64,000 nucleotides of DNA, from NCBI RefSeq assembly GCF_000717595.1, contig NZ_JNZO01000045.1, positions 1-64,000 on the forward strand, read 5' to 3'. The notes beneath the pieces were generated by a model. It did no database searches. It was not told the origin of the DNA and saw only the letters and a list, made by a program, of their open reading frames with translations. Origin of the DNA: Streptomyces flavochromogenes (GTDB lineage: Bacteria > Actinomycetota > Actinomycetes > Streptomycetales > Streptomycetaceae). Of the stretch, positions 49,879 to 56,098 are shown one piece after another. The first letter of the stretch is position 1. Every line of letters starts with the position of its first letter. The position numbers were made by a program, and so were the translations under genes.

Positions 49879-50649
49879 ATGACCATTTCTGATCATGATC
49901 TTCCTCCGCGTCTTGGCAGCCTCACCTTCCACAGTCCGCTCTCCGAGGCCCGCGCGACCCGCATGGTCGAGCGGCTCGCCGCCATCGGGCCCGCCGATGT
50001 GCTCGACATCGGCTGCGGCTGGGGCGAGTTGCTGCTCCGCGTCGTCGAGGCCGTGCCGGCGGCCAAGGGTGCGGGAATCGACATCAACGGCGAGGACCTG
50101 GCCCGCGGCCGGGCCCTGGCCGAGGCCCGTGGCCTCGGCGACCGCGTCGAGTTCGTCGAGGAGTCGGCGTTCGGTACCGGCCGGGGACCCGTCGACGTGG
50201 TCCTCTGCCACGGATCGAGCCAGGCCCTCTGCGACCCCGAGCAGCCGCACGACCTCTCCGCGGCCCTGAGCGAACTCCGCCGTCTCGTCAGGCCCGGAGG
50301 GCATGTCGTGCTCGGGGAGTGCTTCTGGGACCGCACTCCCACGGACGAGGAACTGGCCGGGATGTGGCCGGGCGCCGACGAGGGGGACCACACGTCCCTC
50401 GGCGCCCTCGTCGACCTCGCGATCGAGGCGGGATTCCGGCCCGCGTGGATCGAGACGGCGACCGCCGAGGAGTGGGAGGAGTTCGAGTCGGGCTACCGGT
50501 ACGACACCGAGCTCTGGCTCGCCGCCCACCCCGGCCACCCGCTCGCCGCCGAGACCCGGGAGCGCGTCGACCGGCAGCGCTCGACGTGGGTGAACGGCTA
50601 CCGGCGCGTCCTCGGCATGGCGTACCTGACGCTCGTCGCCGTGGCCTGA
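49879..50649 (+). CDS. SAM-dependent methyltransferase, class I
   Basis: Rossmann-fold methyltransferase of 256 aa. Motif I is VLDIGCGWGELLLRVVEA; the acidic residue of motif II is in GAGIDINGEDLARGRA; motif III region is VDVVLCHGSSQALCDPEQPHD, cited as VDVVLCHGSSQAL; then LVRPGGHVVLGECFW. The C-terminal half has LAAHPGHPLAAETRER and WVNGYRRVLGMAYLTLV. Substrate unknown. ATG start with no ribosome-binding site. This is the last intact gene before the prophage scar. Confidence 0.92.
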   Translation: MTISDHDLPPRLGSLTFHSPLSEARATRMVERLAAIGPADVLDIGCGWGELLLRVVEAVPAAKGAGIDINGEDLARGRALAEARGLGDRVEFVEESAFGTGRGPVDVVLCHGSSQALCDPEQPHDLSAALSELRRLVRPGGHVVLGECFWDRTPTDEELAGMWPGADEGDHTSLGALVDLAIEAGFRPAWIETATAEEWEEFESGYRYDTELWLAAHPGHPLAAETRERVDRQRSTWVNGYRRVLGMAYLTLVAVA

Positions 50650-50709
50650 ACCGTCAGGCAGCGGGCCACCGGGCCCCGGCCGGCCGAGCCGGGGCCGACG
50701 GGCCCCGGC

Positions 50710-51203
50710 TCACCAGTGCCGCCCCGCCCCCAACCGCCCCGGCCCCGGCGCGGACAGATGCAGGACCCGGAAGCGCTCGCCCTCGTCGGCGGGTGCTTCC
50801 GCGTCGGCCCACAAGGTGACGTGAGCAGTTCCCAGTGGCGCGGATCGACCGCCAGAGCGGAGGCCACCACCCGTCCCGACGTGCCTCGCGCGCGTGCCGG
50901 GCCACGGCGTCCGCCACCGCGTCGCCGGGGGCGCCCCCTCCCCGAGCGGGGTCCTGCGACGCGTCGCGGTGCCCGGCGCCGAACCGGATGCGGGCCCCTC
51001 CTCGTACGACAGGCCGGTCCAGTGCTGCACCACGGGTCGGCCGAAGTCGTTCACGATGCCCTGGAAACCCGGGCCCCAGAGGAAGGAGATCATGCCCTCG
51101 GGAGTGGCCCACAGACAGAACGGCGCGCACTGGTTGACCGGCGACGCGTCCCCACGCTCCCGCACCAGGTACGCCGTCAGGCCGAGCCCGGGGAAGCCGT
51201 CTC
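50710..51203 (-). pseudogene. DUF4865-like gene, truncated and frameshifted
   Basis: Remnant of a DUF4865-type protein read on the minus strand. In one frame it begins DGFPGLGLTAYLVRERGD...SPVNQCAPFCLWATPEGM, IVNDFGRPVVQHWTGLSYEEG, and then needs three successive frame changes. GAPGDAVADAVARHAREARRDG lies in a second frame, VASALAVDPRHWELLT in a third, and VTLWADAEAPADEGERFRVLHLS, cited as DEGERFRVLHLSAPGPGRLG, returns to the first and ends GRHW. About 35-40 N-terminal residues of the usual protein are missing; homology stops at about 51203, exactly where prophage-like sequence begins. I infer that insertion or deletion of a mobile element broke the gene and that it has since decayed. Confidence 0.7.
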
Positions 51204-51206
51204 GAC

Positions 51207-51452
51207 ATGCTGGAGACCATCGGCACTCTGCTGCTCCTTGGCGGCTTGCTGCTGGGTCTCGTGGTGACGGAATCCTGGTTCTTGCTCACCCTCGTGGGCC
51301 TCGCGCTCATGGCCGCCGTCTATGCCATGAAGGCGCCCGGTCCGCGGAGGAGGCTATCCAGCGTGGCGGTAAGGCTCCTGCGGCGTGGAAGACGCTCACG
51401 GACATGCTGGGAGCGCTGCGCAACATCCGTCAGGCTCAGTTCGACATCCTGA
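51207..51452 (+). pseudogene. Small membrane protein fragment
   Basis: The first 43 residues, METIGTLLLLGG-like MLETIGTLLLLGGLLLGLV and SWFLLTLVGLALMAAVYAMKA, form two membrane helices and look real. The remaining residues are Arg/Ser-rich and look out of frame, so the ORF has probably lost its natural end through a frameshift near 51340. Family unknown. Confidence 0.4.
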
Positions 51453-51590
51453 GGCCCCCTGGCGACGGTCACCGTCTCCAGGAGCTCCGCGAGAAGGGCG
51501 ACTTCGAAGCGGCGGGCATCACGTCCGACGGCGTCCCTGACGACATCCTGCGCGCCATGACGTCAGGGCGTGCCCGACGACTCCGTCGTC
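51340..51590 (+). pseudogene. Phage-like structural fragment
   Basis: In frame with the stop at 51629 the sequence EEAIQRGGKAPAAWKTLTDMLG...LRNIRQAQFDILRPPGDGH...LRE-type LQELREKGDFEAAGITSDGV reads as natural helical protein, with no start codon and an Arg-rich, unnatural end. It is probably the C-terminal part of a phage structural gene. I cannot assign the family. Confidence 0.4.
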
Positions 51591-51645
51591 GACTACAGCC
51601 CGCGCGAGCGGATATTCCTGCGCATCAGTAGGAGAGGCAACAACC

Positions 51646-51995
51646 ATGAACGAACCCACACCCCCGAACAGCTCGCGGCCGGCGAGGCGCATGGGCTGAC
51701 TCCGCCCATGCGCGCGTTCCTGCGCGGCGAGACTGACGAGGAACTCCAGACGGACGCTGCGGCGTTCCTCGAAGCCTTCGGCACCCCTGAGCCGCCCGCC
51801 CCGGTCTACCGTTCCGGCGGTCCCCGCGGAGTCGATGTGGCGAGCTCGGGTGGACGAGGGGGCTTCAGTGCTGGCGCCGCCCTCTACCGCGAGCGTCACG
51901 GGCTCGACGAGGACGGCAAGGGGCCCGAGAAGAAACCGATGCCGACCGGAAACCGCAACCCGTTCGCCGAGAGTGGCTACAGCATGGAGCGCTGA
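51646..51995 (+). pseudogene. Small phage-like protein with early frameshift
   Basis: ATG 51646 has AGGAGAGG 9 nt upstream and starts MNEPTPPNSS, but that frame stops after 17 codons. The frame shifted by one continues as a plausible protein: PEQLAAGEAHGLTPPMRAFL, GETDEELQTDAAAFLEAFG, GGFSAGAALYRERHGLDEDG, ending NPFAESGYSMER. A single-base indel at about 51660-51665 would restore a protein of about 116 aa, the size and composition of small phage head-region proteins. Confidence 0.5.
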
Positions 51996-52047
51996 GGGAC
52001 TCCGCACCTCGGAGGGGCAACCCTTGGGGCCGCCCCTTCCGAAGACG

Positions 52048-52257
52048 TCAACGCTTGAGGTACTGGAGCACGATAAGGCCCGCACCCGTAACCGCGAGGC
52101 ACGCAGTCCCCGCCTTGGTGAGGCCGTCAAGAACGGTGCCACCAAGTTCGGTGACGACGATAAAGGAAAGAAGGCCGACCACCGCACCGACGAGCATCAC
52201 GATGATGATGTCGCGAACCGGGTGCGCACAGATAGTGGTGGTGCCGCTGGACGTCAC
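52048..52257 (-). CDS. Small membrane protein, 69 aa, intact
   Basis: A complete gene within the decayed segment. GTG 52257 has GGGAGGA 7 nt upstream. The protein has two membrane helices, RDIIIVMLVGAVVGLLSFIV and AGTACLAVTGAGLIVLQYLK, with a short extracellular or cytoplasmic link. No family recognised. Its good ribosome-binding site and undisturbed frame, unlike its neighbours, suggest it is still expressed or arrived later. It might be a phage membrane protein or a toxin-like peptide; neither is shown. Confidence 0.65.
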   Translation of the reverse strand: MTSSGTTTICAHPVRDIIIVMLVGAVVGLLSFIVVTELGGTVLDGLTKAGTACLAVTGAGLIVLQYLKR

Positions 52258-52783
52258 GCTGTTTCCTCCCGAGTGTCACTGATGCGTACTGCATGGAGAC
52301 ATGACTCACCTGTCGGTGTGGTCTCCAGCTAGGAGCCGACAAGGCGGCTCCTGGGCCTACGCCGTCACAGCGAGGCCAAATACGATCAGTTCGTCCTTTT
52401 CGGATTCGGGAAGGGTCAGGCGCGTGTGTAGGTTTCCAGCCGGTACACGCGCCGATCAAGCTACAGCACGGCCAACTACCCTGCAAGTAGACATTGTTCG
52501 GCGACGCAGGGGCTACAGGTGGCAGGGGGGTGACCCGGGGTGGGGCAGATGGGGAGACCGTACAAGTGCTGGTGCGCTCCCCGTGTACGGGTCTGGGGGA
52601 TCTGAACGAGCGGGCCCGCGCGGACTTGCCTGGCAGTAGGCCTGGAGGCGCCCGCACAGCCCCTTCTAGGGGGCGCTGAGCGTCGACCCTGCCCTGAAAG
52701 CGTGACTCGCCGGCATGGCTGACGTCATGAAACACGCAGGTGGGAGGCTTGAAAGTGTGACGCGCCCCTACTGCGATGAACCC
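52258..52783. other. Regulatory-looking gap and gene fragment in the remnant
   Basis: No intact gene. TGGAGAC...GTCTCCA (about 52294-52328) and AGGAGCCG (52331-52338) with CGGCTCCT (52345-52352) are inverted repeats upstream of the minus-strand membrane gene. A plus-strand fragment around 52540-52680 reads DGETVQVLVRSPCTGLGDLN but lacks a start and family. Confidence 0.5.
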
Positions 52784-53258
52784 ATGAAGAGGACGTGTGC
52801 AATGTGCCCCACTGAGCTGCCGCTCCTGGCGCGCTCTCACGCACGCACCTGTTCTCCTCGCTGCCGTAACAGACTCTGCGACGTGGAGCACGTACAAGGA
52901 CGCCGCCACTTCGACGGCCGGCGCCGGTCTAGGTTTCGTCCTCAGCGACGTCGACGACATCGTCTGCATCGACCTGGACCACCGTTTGAACCCGCTCACG
53001 GGCCGTCTGACGCCGTGGGCCGCAGCTATCGTGCGCGATGCGGGCACCGCCTACGTAGAGGTGTCCCCGTCCGGCGATGGACTGCATATCTGGGGCCGCG
53101 CGGACGTCCGGCAGGGACACTGCATCCGACGCCCTGACGGTACGGCCGTGGAGATCTACGGGACCGGCCGGTCCATCGCAATGACGGGCCGCCGGCATGG
53201 CTCCTGCCCGTCGATCCTCGCGGACATCTCCGCGGTGGTGAACACGCTGACGGCGTAG
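52784..53258 (+). pseudogene. Phage primase/polymerase gene with internal deletion
   Basis: ATG 52784 opens a zinc-finger segment, MKRTCAMCPTELPLLARSHA and TCSPRCRNRL (C-x2-C, C-x3-C), which then loses frame at about 52872. In another frame the sequence continues ATWSTYKDAATSTAGAGLGF, DVDDIVCIDLDHRLNPLTGR, VEVSPSGDGLHIWGR and RRPDGTAVEIYGTGRSIAMT, ending at 53258. These are the N-terminal blocks of the bifunctional DNA primase/polymerase domain of actinophages and plasmids (catalytic IDLDH acids; SPSGDGLHIWG). The linker expected between finger and primase is missing, and the C-terminal helicase part is absent. So the gene is broken at the join and truncated. Confidence 0.7.
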
Positions 53259-53261
53259 AGG

Positions 53262-53544
53262 CTAGCTCCCGCCTGTGAACTCCTTGACAGCTACCGCGAC
53301 AGCTACAAGCAGACTGAGCAAGCCGAAGATGGCGCCAAGCGCCGTGTTGAGATTGGCATGGAAACGACGTCTGCCACAGCAGGCTTGGACGCACGATGAA
53401 CTTCGTGTACTTCCTGAGCACTTGGGTGCGCTGCAGATCAGAGACAAGCTGGTGCAGCTTGTCTTCAGCCGTCGTACGGGTCGAGTGGCGCACCTGAAGG
53501 CGGGTATCCCAACTGAGATCCCACGAACCGGTGGCCACGAGCAT
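53262..53544 (-). pseudogene. Membrane protein gene with frameshift
   Basis: On the minus strand ATG 53544 opens MLVATGSWDLSWDTRLQVRH, TTAEDKLHQLVSDLQRTQVL and RKYTKFIVRPSL. A frame change at about 53360-53375 then gives ANLNTALGAIFGLLSLLVAV and AVKEFTGGS, a single membrane helix ending at 53262. Each piece looks natural, so one small indel has split a gene of about 94 codons. No ribosome-binding site and no family seen. Confidence 0.45.
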
Positions 53545-53636
53545 ACCGGCTGGAAGCACACAGGAGGTGACATCGCCGGACCAGGCCCCGCCGCAAAGCG
53601 CCGCCACTGCAGAACAGCCTGACTGCCCCCAACCCG

Positions 53637-53665
53637 AAGGCCCCAGCGTGCCGCTGTGGGCCTTT
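53637..53665 (+). terminator. Rho-independent terminator (phage-like)
   Basis: AAGGCCC and GGGCCTTTT flank a smaller CAGCG/CGCTG hairpin, followed by the T-run. Such low-loop, T-tailed terminators are common between phage structural genes and unusual for the host genes in this window. Confidence 0.75.
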
Positions 53666-53693
53666 TGCATGCCCACAGCGAGAGGTACCCCCC

Positions 53694-53932
53694 ATGACTG
53701 ACCCGACCAAGTGCGCACGGCCGAACTGCGCTTCGCGCCGATGCCGACGATGACGACCACGGGTGACATCGTCATCGATCCGTATTGCTCCATCCTCTGC
53801 CGGATGTGGGCGGAGTACGCCCTCGCACTCGTGCGGACGCCATGGTCGCCGCGCACTGAGTGGGAGTCCAAGCAGATGTTCACTCTGGATGCCGTCCTGA
53901 ACGGGCGCGCGCAGCCGACGAAGATCGTCTGA
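53694..53932 (+). pseudogene. Phage tail-region protein, frameshifted
   Basis: ATG 53694 (GAGAGG 8 nt upstream) starts MTDPTKCARPNCASRRCRR and stops after 19 codons. Shifted by one, a plausible continuation reads TTTGDIVIDPYCSILCRMW, EYALALVRTPWSPRTEWESK, MFTLDAVLNGRAQPTKIV to 53932, where the stop overlaps the next ATG (TGATG). The position just before a tape-measure gene fits a tail-assembly or minor structural protein. Family not identified. Confidence 0.45.
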
Positions 53933-54665
53933 TGGCCGTCGACCACGACATTGTGGGCAGTGTCGGCGTCGAGGTCGTGCCCATCGCGCCGACCTTCCAC
54001 CGTCACATGGAGCGGGTCGTCATTCCCGCTGCGGAACAGGTCGGCCAACAGGCCGGCCGCATCCTCGGTGACCGCATGGCAGACGCGATTGTCCGGCAGG
54101 TTGCCGCCTTCAAGGCGATGCCGAAGCTGAACGTGAGCCTGGCTGACGGCGGAGTCACGTTCTCCCGATCTTCGCGCGAGGCGTGGACGGCGCGAAGGCC
54201 TCCCTTCCAGGCCTGACACCGCTAGTCATCGGCGCCGCGAGCGCGGTCCAGACGCTCATGGACACGGCGTCCGCGCATGAAGACGCCGTTCTGGAAGGGC
54301 CTCAAAGCAGACCTGAAGGAGAACGTAGAGCCGGCGATCGTCGGCTTCGGCGTGGCTTTCGGGAACGTGCTGAAGGGCATGGCGGGAGTGATCGACGCCT
54401 TCCTACCGCACATGGACGGCATCGCGAAGCGGTCGGACTCGATCACCGGTTCGCGAAGTGGGGGAGCCTTAAGGGGTCGCCAGCGTTTGAGAGGTTCCTC
54501 GACTACGTCAAGGGAAGCGCGCCGAGCGTTGGAGTCCTCATCGGCAGCATCCTGACGACGTTGATCACCACCGCACAGACGTTGAGCTCCGTCTCATCGG
54601 CGTTCATGACCGTTGTCACGCCGTTGTTCGACGCCATCTCGTGGCTCGCTACGAACGTCCCGGCG
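53932..54665 (+). pseudogene. Tape-measure protein fragments
   Basis: Starts MAVDHDIVGSVGVEVVPIAP, FHRHMERVVIPAAEQVGQQA and GRILGDRMADAIVRQVAAF, the standard N-terminus of actinophage tape-measure proteins. It then switches frame at least three times: ARGVDGAKASLPGLTPLVIG and SAVQTLMDTASAHED; WKGLKADLKENVEPAIVGFG and NVLKGMAGVIDAFLPHMDG; FAKWGSLKGSPAFERFLDYV, PSVGVLIGSILTTLITTAQT and SAFMTVVTPLFDAISWLATN. Full-length tape-measure proteins exceed 800 residues, so most of the gene is deleted and the rest is broken. It ends abruptly at about 54665, the right edge of the remnant. Confidence 0.7.
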
Positions 54666-54731
54666 TCATCGCCTGTACGGAGCACACCGGGCGGACCGGT
54701 CACGCGATTTTCGCCCGCCGGTACGAGGACC

Positions 54732-54751
54732 TGTACATACCAGTAGGTACA
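54732..54751. promoter_or_regulatory. 20-bp palindrome before second ABC operon
   Basis: TGTACATACCAGTAGGTACA matches its reverse complement at 16 of 20 positions and looks like a TetR-type operator. No regulator gene remains next to it; the sequence immediately to the left is the prophage remnant. It lies 187 bp before the SHOCT gene. Confidence 0.55.
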
Positions 54752-54873
54752 GAAGGGAAGCAGGGCCGGAGCCGCCCCGTACTCCCGCCGTCGTACGCGC
54801 GATGCCGCTGCCCGTACGACGCGCCGGGCCCCCGCCCGGAGGGAGCCTCGAACCACGGAAAAAGACCACCACG

Positions 54874-54920
54874 GCGCGGCGATCACGGCGCATCCACCAC
54901 AGCGCGGCGATCACGGCGCA
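54874..54920 (+). repeat. 19-bp direct repeat before SHOCT gene
   Basis: GCGCGGCGATCACGGCGCA occurs at 54874-54892 and at 54902-54920, 28 bp apart, just before the ribosome-binding site of the gene at 54939. Confidence 0.8.
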
Positions 54921-54938
54921 CCGAGGAGCTGAACCCTC

Positions 54939-55238
54939 ATGAACACACTCGCCCACGCGGGCCCCGGCCCGTGGGTCCTTCTCTTCCCCCTCGTCTGGGC
55001 GGCGGTGATCGTCGGCATCGTCACGATCGCCCGCCGCGCCGGATGGCGCCGCGGCCGCGGGCCGTGGCGCGACGTCGGCCCCGGCCGGGCCGAGGGGCCG
55101 GACGGCAGCTCGCCCATCGCCCTCCTCGGCCACCGTTTCGCCGCCGGGGAGATCGACGAGGACGAGTACTGGCGGCGGCTGACCGTCCTCGAAGAGCAGT
55201 TCGGCCGCCGTACCGACTCCAAGGGGCACCGGGCATGA
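54939..55238 (+). CDS. SHOCT-domain membrane protein
   Basis: Protein of 99 aa. One N-terminal membrane helix (WVLLFPLVWAAVIVGIVTIA) is followed by a basic linker (RRAGWRRGRGPWRD) and a C-terminal SHOCT domain, LLGHRFAAGEIDEDEYWRRL and TVLEEQFGRR. SHOCT domains are short helical modules often next to ABC exporters and envelope-stress systems. ATG with GAGGAG about 10 nt upstream. The stop overlaps the start of the ATPase gene (ATGA), so the proteins are co-translated. Confidence 0.88.
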   Translation: MNTLAHAGPGPWVLLFPLVWAAVIVGIVTIARRAGWRRGRGPWRDVGPGRAEGPDGSSPIALLGHRFAAGEIDEDEYWRRLTVLEEQFGRRTDSKGHRA

Positions 55239-56098
55239 CCACCACCGAGAAGCGCCTCCGGACCGTGCCCGCCGCCGTCCGAGTCGTCGACGCCGTCAAG
55301 GTCTACGGGCGCGGCGACACGGAGGTCAGGGCCCTGGACGGGGTGAGCGTCGACTTCCCCGTCGGTCGCTTCACGGCCGTCATGGGCCCTTCGGGCTCCG
55401 GCAAGTCCACCCTGATGCACTGCGCCGCCGGGCTCGACACCCTCACGTCCGGCGCCGCCCTGCTCGGCGACACCGACCTCGCCACGCTCGACGACCGCCG
55501 TCTGACGCTGCTGCGCCGCGACCGGATCGGCTTCGTCTTCCAGGCCTTCAACCTGCTGCCGACCCTCACCGTCGCCGAGAACATCACCCTGCCGTCGGCC
55601 CTCGCCGGCCACACCGTGGACCGGGAGCGGTTCGACCGGATCGTCGACGCGGTCGGGCTCCGGGACCGTCTCCACCACCGGCCGAGCGAGCTCTCCGGAG
55701 GACAACAGCAGCGTGTGGCCGTCGCCCGCGCGTTCGCCGGAGACCCGGACGTCGTCTTCGCCGACGAACCGACCGGCAACCTCGACTCGCGCTCCGGCGA
55801 GGAGGTCCTGCGCCTGCTCGGCCGTACGGTGCGGGAGACCGGCCGTACGGTCGTCATGGTCACCCACGACCCGGTCGCCGCCGCCCACGCCGACGAGGTG
55901 ATCTTCCTCGCGGACGGCCGGCTCGTCGACCGGATGACGGCCCCCACGGCCGACCGCGTCCTCGACCGCATGAAGGCGTTCGAGACGGCGACCGGAACCG
56001 GGGCCCGAACGGGTGACGGGCACCCGGCCGACACCCACGACCCGCGGTCGGCCGACGGTCACCCGACCGCCCTCACCCCCGGGGGCGTGTCCCCGTGA
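55235..56098 (+). CDS. ABC exporter ATP-binding protein (MacB/LolD type)
   Basis: ATPase of 287 aa. Walker A GPSGSGKST at 51-59, Q-loop Q103, signature LSGGQQQ at 153-159, Walker B VVFADE at 173-178 and the H-loop in VMVTHDPVAAAHAD are intact. A disordered tail of about 40 residues (GDGHPADTHDPRSADGHP) follows the conserved core and is absent from the paralogue at 2245. ATG start overlaps the SHOCT stop; its own stop overlaps the permease GTG. It drives the permease encoded next; substrate unknown. Confidence 0.95.
   Translation: MTTTEKRLRTVPAAVRVVDAVKVYGRGDTEVRALDGVSVDFPVGRFTAVMGPSGSGKSTLMHCAAGLDTLTSGAALLGDTDLATLDDRRLTLLRRDRIGFVFQAFNLLPTLTVAENITLPSALAGHTVDRERFDRIVDAVGLRDRLHHRPSELSGGQQQRVAVARAFAGDPDVVFADEPTGNLDSRSGEEVLRLLGRTVRETGRTVVMVTHDPVAAAHADEVIFLADGRLVDRMTAPTADRVLDRMKAFETATGTGARTGDGHPADTHDPRSADGHPTALTPGGVSP

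Larger units (their letters stand above)
51203..54665. mobile_element. Decayed prophage or integrated-element remnant
   Basis: About 3.4 kb of fragmentary coding sequence with weaker third-position GC bias than its surroundings. From left to right: a small membrane ORF, two structural-like fragments, an intact minus-strand membrane gene, primase pieces, a frameshifted membrane gene, a strong rho-independent terminator, a tail-region fragment and several tape-measure fragments in alternating frames. No integrase, excisionase, terminase or lysis gene remains, and no convincing direct-repeat att pair was found at the two ends. The left end cuts a DUF4865 gene. The whole looks like a prophage reduced by several internal deletions. 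Confidence 0.75.

Noticed and set aside
51203..54665. Active integrative element or satellite
   Set aside because: No integrase, excision or packaging gene and most frames are broken.
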